From Candidatus Kuenenia hertensis (lineage in GTDB: Bacteria; Planctomycetota; Brocadiia; Brocadiales; Brocadiaceae), in assembly GCA_021646465.1 (NCBI GenBank), contig SOET01000015.1, positions 23,035 through 87,034 of the forward strand: a stretch of DNA of 64,000 bases. Direction: 5' to 3'. Both the position numbers and the translations under genes were made by a program. Under the pieces are notes generated by a model, which was not told the origin of the DNA, ran no database searches, and saw only the letters and a list, made by a program, of their open reading frames with translations. Shown piece by piece: positions 1-8,289 of the stretch (its first letter is position 1; each line of letters opens with the position of its first letter).

Positions 1-973
1 ATGCAGAACCACTTGAAACAGCAATGCCATGCATATCTAAAAACAATAAAACAGATTCGCCTTCAATAAATTCGATACACACACTCAGATTCCCCGGAAG
101 CCTGTTTGTCGGATGGCCATTTATATATATATTGCTAATGTTTTTTAACAGTCCATCGCACAACATGTCTCTTAATTTCTGTATATGTTTCAATCGCTGC
201 TGCATTTCAGTTTTTGCCAGCTCGGCAGCTTTTCCCATACCAACAATGCCAATAATATTTTCAGTTCCAGCCCTTCTTCCCCCCTCCTGCACCCCTCCTT
301 CTATGAAAGGCTGGATTCGTATCCCCTCCCTTACATAAAGCGCCCCAATTCCTGTTGGACCATAAAATTGGTTCGCAGACATGCTTAATACATCAAGGGG
401 CATATTTGAAACATTTATAGGGATATTCCCCGCTGCGGCAACGGCGTCTGTATGAAAAATTATTTCTTTTGCCCTAACAATTTCAGAAATTTCTTTGATA
501 GGTTCAATTGTCCCGATTTCACCATTAGCGAACATTACTGAGACCAGTATCGTTGTTGATTTTATTGCATTTCTTACATCATCAGGATTCACCAATCCGT
601 ATTTATCAACCGGTAAATAGGTTACTTCATATCCCGATTTTTCCAGAGATTTCAAAGGATTAAGTAAAGAAAAATGTTCTATCTCCGTTGTAATAATATG
701 GTTACCCTTCTTTTTATTAGCGGCGGTAATACCTTTTATTGCAAAATTGTTTGCCTCCGTGCCGCTTGAGGTAAAAATAATTTCATTTACTTTTGCGTTG
801 ATAAGATTTGCCACACTTTCCCGTGCGCTTTGTATTGCATTACTAGTAAGTTTTCCGAACTGATGTAAGTTTGAAGGATTACCGAAACCTTCTTTTAAAA
901 ATGGAACAATTGCATCTATCACTTGATAATGCATTGGAGTACCCGCTGCATTATCCATATAAAGTTTTTTCAT
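1..973 (-). CDS. Cysteine desulfurase-like (NifS/IscS family) protein lacking the PLP lysine, 3' end outside window
   Basis: Reading leftward from ATG at 971-973 (MKKLYMDNAAGTPMHYQV) gives an uninterrupted class V aminotransferase of the NifS/IscS type, about 324 residues before the window edge. Family landmarks are visible: DNAAGTP, SSGTEANN, the cofactor-stacking His in TTEIEHFS, the Asp in TDAVAAAGNIPINV and the loop start GIAVSSGSA, whose following catalytic Cys would lie just outside. The segment that normally reads SAHKxxGPKG, with the Schiff-base Lys, reads SANQFYGPTG at about 358-385, so the lysine is Gln. Lysine-less IscS proteins are known in Archaeoglobus, where they lack desulfurase activity and may supply a cluster ligand. 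Activity is therefore doubtful; a scaffold-type role is inference. It lies just downstream of uvrD on the same strand. Confidence 0.85.
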   Translation of the reverse strand, partial: MKKLYMDNAAGTPMHYQVIDAIVPFLKEGFGNPSNLHQFGKLTSNAIQSARESVANLINAKVNEIIFTSSGTEANNFAIKGITAANKKKGNHIITTEIEHFSLLNPLKSLEKSGYEVTYLPVDKYGLVNPDDVRNAIKSTTILVSVMFANGEIGTIEPIKEISEIVRAKEIIFHTDAVAAAGNIPINVSNMPLDVLSMSANQFYGPTGIGALYVREGIRIQPFIEGGVQEGGRRAGTENIIGIVGMGKAAELAKTEMQQRLKHIQKLRDMLCDGLLKNISNIYINGHPTNRLPGNLSVCIEFIEGESVLLFLDMHGIAVSSGSA

Positions 974-994
974 TATACCTTCCTTTTTTTCACC

Positions 995-3202
995 CTAGAC
1001 TACTTTTTCCAATTTCGCATACGCCAACATGAGATTTTTTGTTCCACCAACATTAAAACTGACCTTTACACTCGCCTTCTCATTGCAACCACATGATTCC
1101 AAAACTCTTCCGATACCAAAAACAGGATGCCTTACAATCTCGCCACATGAAAAAACAGAAGGCTTTTCACCAGAGAAAACATCTCCTTCTACAGGCCGAT
1201 TATACTCTTCTTCCAAAGCATCTTCAAAGCTTGTTTCATTACTCCATGTATTATTTTCACCATGGGATTCATAGAAAAATCTTTTTACCGTTTTATCCTG
1301 CCAATCCAGACAATCTGCATGTATTTCATCTAAAAAGCGGGATGCAACACACGGTATCAGTTGTCCATACCTCATTCTCCTTTTCGTATGGGTAAGAAAA
1401 AGTTCTCTCATCGCCCGGGTTATTCCCACATAACACAACCGCCGTTCTTCTTCAATTTCTTCTTCTGAAATTCTCGATTCTGAATGTGGCAATAAGCCTT
1501 CTTCCATCCCTGAAATAAAAACGACAGGAAATTCCAATCCTTTAGCAGTATGTAATGTCATGAGCGTCACCGCTTCCGCCTTGTCTTCAACCGTATCCAA
1601 ATCAGAAATTAACGCCACTTCCTCTAAAAATCCCTGTAAAGAACTTTCAGCATGATTCACATCATATTCATGAGCCGCATTCACCAATTCTTCAATATTA
1701 GCAATACGATCATCACTCTCTTTTTCATCTGACTTCCTGAGAAAATCAACATATCCTGTTTTTTCAATCACTCTTACAAGTATTTCTTCAACAGACGACT
1801 GTGGCGCCCGCCGCAAAACCATTATAAGTTCATAAAATCTTTTCATTGCCGCAGCAGATTTACCGGTAATACCCGGTATCATCTCCACGGAGCCAATGGC
1901 ATTAACGAGTGTGGTGCTCCGGCTTGCGGCCCATTCTTTTAATCTTTTTATACTGGCATTTCCAATGCCACGGGCTGGCGTATTAATCGTTCGTTCTAAG
2001 GCCACCTCATCGGAGGGATTTACACATAATCTGAGATATGACAGTATATCTTTTATCTCTTTTCGTCTATAAAATTCAACTCCGCCAACAATTACGTACG
2101 GAATCCCGAAATTGCGGAGTGATATCTCCAGTACACGGGATTGCGCATTCGTACGATAAAACAATGCCATATCCGTATATTTCATTCCCTTCCCGTGCAA
2201 TATTTTAATCGTTTTTGCAATTTCTTCCGCTTCATCATGCTCATTCTCGCAATGAATTACTTTTACTTTTTCTCCATGCTCATTTTCCGTCCATATTTCT
2301 TTCCGTTTTCGGTATTTATTTTTCTGAATAACGCTCGAAGCCGCCAATAAGATATTCTTTGTTGAACGATAATTTTGTTCCAATAACACAACCTTAGCAT
2401 CAGGATAATCTTTCTCAAAATCCATTATGTTTCTTAAATCAGCTCCGCGCCAGCCATAAATCGACTGGTCAGGGTCCCCTGTTACACAAATATTTCTGTA
2501 TTTCTGTGCAAGCAAACGCGAAATAGTATACTGCACATAATTCGTATCCTGATATTCATCGATAAGAATATATTTAAACTTTTCCTGATATGAAGCTAAA
2601 ACATCGGGACATGTCCTGAAAAGTTCAATCGTCTTAATGAGAAGATCATCAAAATCCAGGGCATTATCTGATTTTAAAAGGTTTTCGTACTTTTTGTAAA
2701 TTCTGGCAACGTTTTGGCTATAAAAATCTGAAGCAGTTGACGCAAACCGTTCAGGATCAATAAGTTTGTTTTTTGCATTACTGATAGAACTTATAACACT
2801 TCTCGGTTTCCATTGGGAGGTATCGATCTGTAAATCTGCCATAATGGATTTAACCCTGTTTAATTGATCCACTGTATCGTAAATGCTGAAATCCTTCAAA
2901 AATCCAAGCCGCTCTATATCTTTTCTTAAAATCCTTGAACACATCTTGTGAAATGTAGAAACCCACAATCCCTTATGCGAAGAAAACAACTTCACCCTCT
3001 CACTCATTTCATTTGCGGCTTTGTTTGTGAACGTTATCGCCAATATATTATACGGAGAAACGCCCTCCGACATTAAATAACCGATACGTCTCGTAATTAC
3101 ACGTGTTTTACCGCTGCCGGCGCCCGCAACTATTAAAAGAGGCCCATTTATATGAGTAATTGCTTCACGCTGCTTTTCGGTAATATCTTCTAATAACGTC
3201 AT
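995..3202 (-). CDS. pcrA: UvrD/PcrA/Rep-type superfamily 1A DNA helicase
   Basis: The product is a 735-residue ATP-dependent 3'-5' DNA helicase acting in repair and replication restart. Helicase motifs are intact and ordered: the Q-motif region TEKQREAI (8-15), Walker A AGAGSGKT (26-33), TFTNKAANEM, the DEYQDTNYVQ Walker B box, GDPDQSIYGWRGAD, LEQNYRST, TLHTAKGLEFPVVF and the C-terminal VGITRAMREL arginine-finger motif. A Tudor-like C-terminal segment (VRHPVFGIGRV) is typical of PcrA/UvrD. Length matches the family. The ATG abuts the stop of the upstream methyltransferase gene with no gap, so the two are probably co-transcribed. PcrA and UvrD cannot be told apart from sequence alone. Confidence 0.95.
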   Translation of the reverse strand: MTLLEDITEKQREAITHINGPLLIVAGAGSGKTRVITRRIGYLMSEGVSPYNILAITFTNKAANEMSERVKLFSSHKGLWVSTFHKMCSRILRKDIERLGFLKDFSIYDTVDQLNRVKSIMADLQIDTSQWKPRSVISSISNAKNKLIDPERFASTASDFYSQNVARIYKKYENLLKSDNALDFDDLLIKTIELFRTCPDVLASYQEKFKYILIDEYQDTNYVQYTISRLLAQKYRNICVTGDPDQSIYGWRGADLRNIMDFEKDYPDAKVVLLEQNYRSTKNILLAASSVIQKNKYRKRKEIWTENEHGEKVKVIHCENEHDEAEEIAKTIKILHGKGMKYTDMALFYRTNAQSRVLEISLRNFGIPYVIVGGVEFYRRKEIKDILSYLRLCVNPSDEVALERTINTPARGIGNASIKRLKEWAASRSTTLVNAIGSVEMIPGITGKSAAAMKRFYELIMVLRRAPQSSVEEILVRVIEKTGYVDFLRKSDEKESDDRIANIEELVNAAHEYDVNHAESSLQGFLEEVALISDLDTVEDKAEAVTLMTLHTAKGLEFPVVFISGMEEGLLPHSESRISEEEIEEERRLCYVGITRAMRELFLTHTKRRMRYGQLIPCVASRFLDEIHADCLDWQDKTVKRFFYESHGENNTWSNETSFEDALEEEYNRPVEGDVFSGEKPSVFSCGEIVRHPVFGIGRVLESCGCNEKASVKVSFNVGGTKNLMLAYAKLEKVV

Positions 3203-3853
3203 CTACTTTTCCGCAATTAAACTTGCTATCGCTTTTTTATTATCTACGACCAATTCCCGATAATAAATAATCTTAAATTCCCTGAAACACTCCAATAATT
3301 CATTCGGTCTTAGTAAATAATCCCTGTTTTTTGGCCCACCGAAACCGCGTTCAAGATTTTCTATGGTAAAGGTCTCATAAATAATCATTCCTCCAGTTTT
3401 CAAGGCATCTTTTATTTGAGGAATAATATCCCTCTGCAAATAGTAAAAACATGATATTACATCGTAAGAATTTTTGGGCAATTTATAGACTTCCAAATCC
3501 GCTACAAAGGCATTTATTCGCACGTTGTTTTGTTTCGCCAGGTTTTTCGCCTTTTCAATTGCAATTTCCGAAACATCGCAACAGTCGACCTCAAACCCGT
3601 TTTCTGCCAAAAAAACAGCATTCCTCCCTTCACCCGTCGCAAGATCCAATGCTTTTCCTTTAGGTAAAAGACTAATATGTTCCTTTAAAAACGCAACCGG
3701 TTCTTTGCCAAAAATATATTCCTCCGTCCTGTATCTCTTATCCCAAAACAATTTATTCTGTTCACTTGCAAATAATACGGAAGTACAAAACCTTACATTT
3801 ATTAAAAAAAAGAAAACACCAATGAAATAAGGTAATTTATTTTTATTAAGCAT
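3203..3853 (-). CDS. Class I SAM-dependent methyltransferase with N-terminal signal or anchor
   Basis: This 216-residue protein has a Rossmann methyltransferase core: SAM motif I ALDLATGEGRNA (about 68-79), an acidic strand end VDCCDVS, and a later FVADLE. The order WDKRY...F...PKGKALDL resembles TehB-like and other small-molecule methyltransferases. Unusually, about 30 residues precede the domain, with a strongly hydrophobic stretch (PYFIGVFFFLINV) and a possible signal-peptide cleavage after LFAS, so the enzyme may be membrane-anchored or exported. A downstream in-frame start would remove this segment but no Met follows conveniently. It lies directly upstream of the helicase gene. Substrate unknown. 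Confidence 0.75.
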   Translation of the reverse strand: MLNKNKLPYFIGVFFFLINVRFCTSVLFASEQNKLFWDKRYRTEEYIFGKEPVAFLKEHISLLPKGKALDLATGEGRNAVFLAENGFEVDCCDVSEIAIEKAKNLAKQNNVRINAFVADLEVYKLPKNSYDVISCFYYLQRDIIPQIKDALKTGGMIIYETFTIENLERGFGGPKNRDYLLRPNELLECFREFKIIYYRELVVDNKKAIASLIAEK

Positions 3854-3930
3854 ACTTTATGCTCTTTTTATTAAAAAAGAAACTGCGTTAAGTTTTTTTG
3901 AAGAATTGTTAATCGGAGATGGGTTTTTTG

Positions 3931-4269
3931 CTACACGGGAGCAACCAATTTGGAGGAAGATTTCGTCCTCTCATAAAATGTGATACCTGCGCGATGAATA
4001 TGGCTGATTACATCGGGATCGCTGATGTTTTTAAAAAGTGATAAATCAATCGTATAGGGTAAGAGCAGGTCGTCAAGCTCATCCATGATTTTGTACAGCG
4101 TCTTCAGCGTTAATTCCTCTCCACCCACCAAGGTCAGATCAATATCCGAGCCGTTGTTAAAATTCCCTTTGGCGCGTGAACCGTACAACACGGCTTTTTC
4201 TACTGATGGGTACTGTGCAAAGACATTACATATCTTTTCAATAGTTGCATCTTTCAGACCGAATTTCAT
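3931..4269 (-). CDS. MNT-type minimal nucleotidyltransferase
   Basis: A 112-residue protein of the DNA polymerase beta nucleotidyltransferase superfamily. The signature GSRAKGNFNNGSDIDLTLVG carries the GSR-(A)-x(8-10)-DID catalytic pattern with both Asp residues. It overlaps the upstream gene by 4 bases (ATGA), the usual arrangement of HI0073/HI0074-type and HEPN/MNT pairs. In such pairs the enzyme transfers AMP or another nucleotide onto its partner or another target, and several act as toxin-antitoxin modules. Whether this pair does so is inference. Confidence 0.85.
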   Translation of the reverse strand: MKFGLKDATIEKICNVFAQYPSVEKAVLYGSRAKGNFNNGSDIDLTLVGGEELTLKTLYKIMDELDDLLLPYTIDLSLFKNISDPDVISHIHRAGITFYERTKSSSKLVAPV

Positions 4270-4694
4270 GCCTGATCTCCAAGCTTGAGTTTCTCAAATA
4301 TCGCAAGAAATCGTTCAAATTCAATAAAATATGTACTACAAACAATATTTACGATTGCACGGGCTACATCTTCATTGTATGTATGAGAAGTCAGGTTCCG
4401 GCTTTTTATCATATCCATCCACACCTCGCCATTTTCAATCAGACCTTTTTTAAATGCCTCGCGCGTGGCGTCTTTTGAACCATAAATATTGCTGGCCCCC
4501 CGACTTTCAAGAAAATCTTTAAGTGTATTCCATGCCAGTTCATGCGTGAATTCAAACGCCTGAATGAGACCTTGTTCTTCAAGCATGGACAGTTTACGCT
4601 GTCGTTCCAGGTCAACTGCTTCTTTCAACCGCAAGAATGCTTGAGAAAAATGATTAAACCGCTGAATCCAGCGAACGTCTTCGGTACTCATCAT
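4266..4694 (-). CDS. HI0074-like nucleotidyltransferase substrate-binding protein
   Basis: This 142-residue all-helical protein matches the HI0074/KNTase-C substrate-binding family. Recognisable segments are WIQRFNHFSQAFLRLKEAV near the start, QGLIQAFEFTHELAWNTLKD and the AFKKGLIENGEVWMDMIKSRN-like turn followed by LTSHTYNE. The RN-x-x-x-H-like segment (SRNLTSHTYNE) resembles the HEPN catalytic box. It is the first gene of a two-gene unit with the MNT enzyme, overlapping by 4 bases. A HEPN RNase toxin neutralised by the MNT partner is a possible reading; substrate-binding subunit is the conservative one. Confidence 0.8.
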   Translation of the reverse strand: MMSTEDVRWIQRFNHFSQAFLRLKEAVDLERQRKLSMLEEQGLIQAFEFTHELAWNTLKDFLESRGASNIYGSKDATREAFKKGLIENGEVWMDMIKSRNLTSHTYNEDVARAIVNIVCSTYFIEFERFLAIFEKLKLGDQA

Positions 4695-4712
4695 TTGTTT
4701 GACTATATTTCT

Positions 4713-5936
4713 CTATACCATCACTTTTTGTCTTTTTTCTTTGCCAATTTTTGTTTCGCAACCAATTTCTTCGTCAGTTAAATAGCAAGCCGGGTCATGC
4801 TCCCACATATCACCATAATATGCCTCCGCCCTTGCCCTGAAATTTCCGCTACAGATATTAATCCATTTACATTTGGAGCAACGACCTTTTATATAGGGAT
4901 TCTTATTTTTAAGTTTTGCCATCAATTCATTCGAAGTATCTTCCCATATTTCACTGAATTTTCTCTTCCTTACATTTCCAAATGAATACTGCCTCCAGAA
5001 TTGATCCGCGTGAACTTCCCCATCCCAGCTAATACAGGCTAATCCTTTGCCTGAACTGTTCCCCTCGTTCCACTGAAGAAGTTCTAATACTTCCTTTGCT
5101 CTCTTTGGGTCCTCTTTCAACAGTCGTAAATAAACATAGGGGCCATCTGCGTGATTATCAACGGTCAGCACTTCTATTTTTTCCCCTTTCTTGTGGGCTT
5201 CTCTCGTTTTATCCATTATCAAGTCCACCACTTTCCGCGTTTCTTCATGAGAAAGATCTTCTTCGATCAGGTTGGAACCTCTTCCGGAATACACCAAATG
5301 ATAAAAACACACTCGCGGTATATTTTCTTTTTCGATAAGCTCGAATATCCCCGGTATATCATGCGCATTTCGTTTATTTATCGTAAATCGCAAACCAACC
5401 TTTATCCCGACCGCCATGCAATTTCTTATTCCATCAATAGCCAAATCAAATGCCCCCGGGATACCACGAAAACGGTCATTCGTCTCCCTAAGTCCGTCAA
5501 GGCTAATTCCAACATACGAAAGACCGAATTTTTTCAGTTCGTTCGCCTTTTCTTTTGTAATCAACGTTCCGTTGGTACTTATAACCGCCCGTAATCCTTT
5601 TGATTTGGCATATCCGATCAATTCAAGGAGGTCAGGACGCATAAGAGGTTCCCCCCCTGAAAAAAGAATCACTGGCGCTCCATACTCTGCTATGTCATCC
5701 AGCATTGCCTTTGCTTCTTCCGTAGACAATTCGTTTGGATATTCGATATCTTTTGATTGAGAATAGCAATGTATGCATTTTAAATTACATCTCTGGCCGA
5801 CATTCCATACAACAACCGGCTTTTTATCCTTAGAAAATTGCAGTAAGTGTGATGGAAGTTTTTTTGATTCTCTTCCATACCTCAAAGCATCAGAAGGTTC
5901 AACTGTCCCACAATATAATTTTGATATACCAATCAT
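4713..5936 (-). CDS. ahbC: AhbC-like radical SAM enzyme (12,18-didecarboxysiroheme deacetylase) with SPASM domain
   Basis: The 407-residue protein starts MIGISKLYCGTVEPSDALRY, a beginning I recognise from AhbC, the alternative haem-pathway enzyme that removes acetate side chains of didecarboxysirohaem to give Fe-coproporphyrin III. The radical SAM cluster motif is CNLKCIHCY and the SAM-binding region follows as FSGGEPLMRPD. The C-terminal SPASM auxiliary-cluster Cys set is CSKCKWINICSGNFRARA plus a final Cys near DPACYL. A start at 5936 is chosen over the upstream ATG at 5984 because AGGAGA sits 6 bases ahead and the family begins here. The close relatives AhbD and NirJ are the alternatives. 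AhbC fits an organism rich in haem proteins. Confidence 0.8.
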   Translation of the reverse strand: MIGISKLYCGTVEPSDALRYGRESKKLPSHLLQFSKDKKPVVVWNVGQRCNLKCIHCYSQSKDIEYPNELSTEEAKAMLDDIAEYGAPVILFSGGEPLMRPDLLELIGYAKSKGLRAVISTNGTLITKEKANELKKFGLSYVGISLDGLRETNDRFRGIPGAFDLAIDGIRNCMAVGIKVGLRFTINKRNAHDIPGIFELIEKENIPRVCFYHLVYSGRGSNLIEEDLSHEETRKVVDLIMDKTREAHKKGEKIEVLTVDNHADGPYVYLRLLKEDPKRAKEVLELLQWNEGNSSGKGLACISWDGEVHADQFWRQYSFGNVRKRKFSEIWEDTSNELMAKLKNKNPYIKGRCSKCKWINICSGNFRARAEAYYGDMWEHDPACYLTDEEIGCETKIGKEKRQKVMV

Positions 5937-6111
5937 ATCTTTCTCCTGTAAAGGGGAAATATACACAACAACGCCGAACAACACTTATTAAAAAAATTAT
6001 GTATTATCTACGCAGTATATATTTCTCTATACTATTAATTTAATTAAATTATTATTTACTTTTAATCAAATTCATTGTAACAAAAACATGTCCATAAATA
6101 TATTTTAAAAT

Positions 6112-7257
6112 CTATTGGCCAATTGCGTAAAGCCGCCAATCCACACAACCAATATAAATATTGTTTCGGGAATCTATCGCCGGCGAAGAAAGCAGTGAAT
6201 TTCCAATAGCACATTCCCATTTAAGAGAACCGTCTTTATTTATAGCGTATAAATTTCCATCCCACGACCCCACATAAATAACATCATTTGCATCAATAGT
6301 TGGAGTTGCAGTAATAGGTTTTTGTGTTTTAAACCTCCACTTTAAACTTCCATTATTTTTTACCGCACATAAATTGCCATCATGAGTTCCGGTGCAAATT
6401 GTTCCATCGGAACATATTGCCGGGGAAGAGTGCGTTCGGGAACCAAGATCAAATCCCCATTTTAATGTTCCGTCCGAATTAACGGCATATAATTTTCCGT
6501 TTACATCCACTATATATATTACCCCTCCGTCAATAGCAGGGGAAGCGTCAATCTTGTCTTCTGTCTGGAATTTCCACTTCAATCCGCCTTCTCTTTTTAT
6601 TGCATACAGGTATTTATCCCATGACCCGATGTAAATCGTTTTATCATGCCCGATAGCCGGAGAAGAGGTCATGATTTCCGCACCTGTTTTAAATTTCCAT
6701 AAAAGTTTCCCTTGAGCATCGACTGCATATACATTACCATCATACGCACCAAAATAAATATTCCCTTCTTCATCAATTACCGGTGAAGAATGAATCGCAT
6801 TATTTGCGCTAAATTTCCATTTCAGTTTTCCATGAGAATTAACCGCATAGAGATTTCCATCAACAGAACCAAAATACACATCGCCATTTTCACCAATCGC
6901 CGGCGTTGTATATATCTCATCACCAGACTTAAATGCCCATAAAACCTTTCCTTCCGGTGTCACCGCCAGCAAATTGCTATCTGTACTTGCAACATAAATA
7001 GTTCCTTCTTCATTAATTGTCGGGGAAGACCATATTTCTCCCGCGCTGGAAATATACCACCTTAACTCACTTTTTGAAGGTCCCTCGATGGGTACCCTGC
7101 CGGTTCTTTCTCTGTTATATTTAAACATCGGGAATTTACTATTGCTGTCCATTGCATAAATAGTATCCATACCTATAAAATGAAATACACCAACAAAAAA
7201 GAGAAAAAAATTTAAAACGTGTATTAAGGACTTTGTATAGTTTCTTTTTAATTCCAT
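6112..7257 (-). CDS. Exported PQQ-like beta-propeller repeat protein
   Basis: This 381-residue protein consists of about eight repeats of roughly 40 residues with the signature (S)SPAI...GTIYVGS(W/Y)DGNLYAVN..GxLKWxFK, the WD-like PQQ-enzyme/BamB repeat that builds an eight-bladed propeller. An N-terminal hydrophobic stretch (HVLNFFLFFVGVFHFIGM) and AMDS look like a signal peptide, so it is probably periplasmic or surface exposed. No PQQ-binding or catalytic residues can be assigned. It lies 18 bases downstream of the LysM gene on the same strand and so may share its transcript. A role as an envelope scaffold is inference. Confidence 0.85.
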   Translation of the reverse strand: MELKRNYTKSLIHVLNFFLFFVGVFHFIGMDTIYAMDSNSKFPMFKYNRERTGRVPIEGPSKSELRWYISSAGEIWSSPTINEEGTIYVASTDSNLLAVTPEGKVLWAFKSGDEIYTTPAIGENGDVYFGSVDGNLYAVNSHGKLKWKFSANNAIHSSPVIDEEGNIYFGAYDGNVYAVDAQGKLLWKFKTGAEIMTSSPAIGHDKTIYIGSWDKYLYAIKREGGLKWKFQTEDKIDASPAIDGGVIYIVDVNGKLYAVNSDGTLKWGFDLGSRTHSSPAICSDGTICTGTHDGNLCAVKNNGSLKWRFKTQKPITATPTIDANDVIYVGSWDGNLYAINKDGSLKWECAIGNSLLSSPAIDSRNNIYIGCVDWRLYAIGQ

Positions 7258-7275
7258 TTATTTCGTTTCCTTATT

Positions 7276-8112
7276 TCAGTTAATGTCAGGAATAACCAAT
7301 TCCTGGCCTTTCTTTAATACATTTTCATTTTTTATGGTGCTTCTGTTTGCATCTAATATTTTCTTCCATTTTGACCCGTCCTTGTAATACTTTACAGCAA
7401 TTTTATACAATGAATCACCATCCCCTACTACATGTTTTTTGACGTTTGTCGTTTGTTCAGTCACTTCATGAGCAATCAACTGCGTTTGCCGCTCTTCTTT
7501 TACACTTTGAGGGATTATCTCCTGATTTGGTATAATAAGTTCCATACCTACACGAAGATTGTTCCGGTCATAAATTTTATCCTCGTTTGCTTTAAAAATC
7601 AGCAACCATTTTTCACCATCGCCGTAATGTTTCCTGGCAATTTTATGAAGAGTATCTCTTTCCTGCACCTTATATTTCACTATGCTTGTTTTTGCAGGTG
7701 CTTCCGATTGCGAAATACCCTCTTCCTGAAACTCCTTTTCTTCATTCGCGATATCCTGTTTTTGATTATCTACCGTAATTTTGTTTTCTGCGTTGCCCGC
7801 ATTCCTCAATTCTCCCTCAATTACATAATCCCGCTCCTCTATAGCTAATTCCTCACCCATGCGTTCCCCTTTTGAACTTCCCTCTCTACTAACATTATCC
7901 TCTTTCTCCGCTAAGACTTTACTTTGCGAAGATGAATCTGCCGGATTCTTTGGAAGTTCATTCATGCTTAACAAATCAAGCTGTAAATCATTTTCTATTT
8001 CCGGAATAGGAATAATAGGCTCTTTTACACTAGTTCTTGTGCTAAGAAAAACTCCGATAATTGCAAGAATAATCACCCCCAATATAACACCAACCTGTAC
8101 ATCTCTTTTCAT
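7276..8112 (-). CDS. Membrane-anchored protein with two LysM domains
   Basis: A 278-residue protein. Residues 8-25 (VGVILGVIILAIIGVFLS) form one membrane segment, followed by an acidic, low-complexity linker (about 30-145) and two LysM peptidoglycan-binding motifs: YKVQERDTLHKIARKHYGDG to RVGMELIIPN (about 146-197), and HVVGDGDSLYKIAVKYYKDG to KKGQELVIPD (about 227-277). No enzymatic domain is visible, so it probably tethers the membrane to peptidoglycan or recruits partners. It follows secDF and precedes the beta-propeller gene, all on the minus strand, which fits a cell-envelope operon. Confidence 0.85.
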   Translation of the reverse strand: MKRDVQVGVILGVIILAIIGVFLSTRTSVKEPIIPIPEIENDLQLDLLSMNELPKNPADSSSQSKVLAEKEDNVSREGSSKGERMGEELAIEERDYVIEGELRNAGNAENKITVDNQKQDIANEEKEFQEEGISQSEAPAKTSIVKYKVQERDTLHKIARKHYGDGEKWLLIFKANEDKIYDRNNLRVGMELIIPNQEIIPQSVKEERQTQLIAHEVTEQTTNVKKHVVGDGDSLYKIAVKYYKDGSKWKKILDANRSTIKNENVLKKGQELVIPDIN

Positions 8113-8289
8113 AAATTTTATTCCTTTCTTTTGCTACTACAGGAATGAAAACCTAAAAACAAACACAGAGCCATATTTAATTTTTATGGAATATATTTTC
8201 CCCTCATCCGTTCCAGGAAGAAAAGCGATCTGGCCGGTATATACATTTAAAATTATCCATGCGCCCGCCTTCAAATATCTAAATTCATT

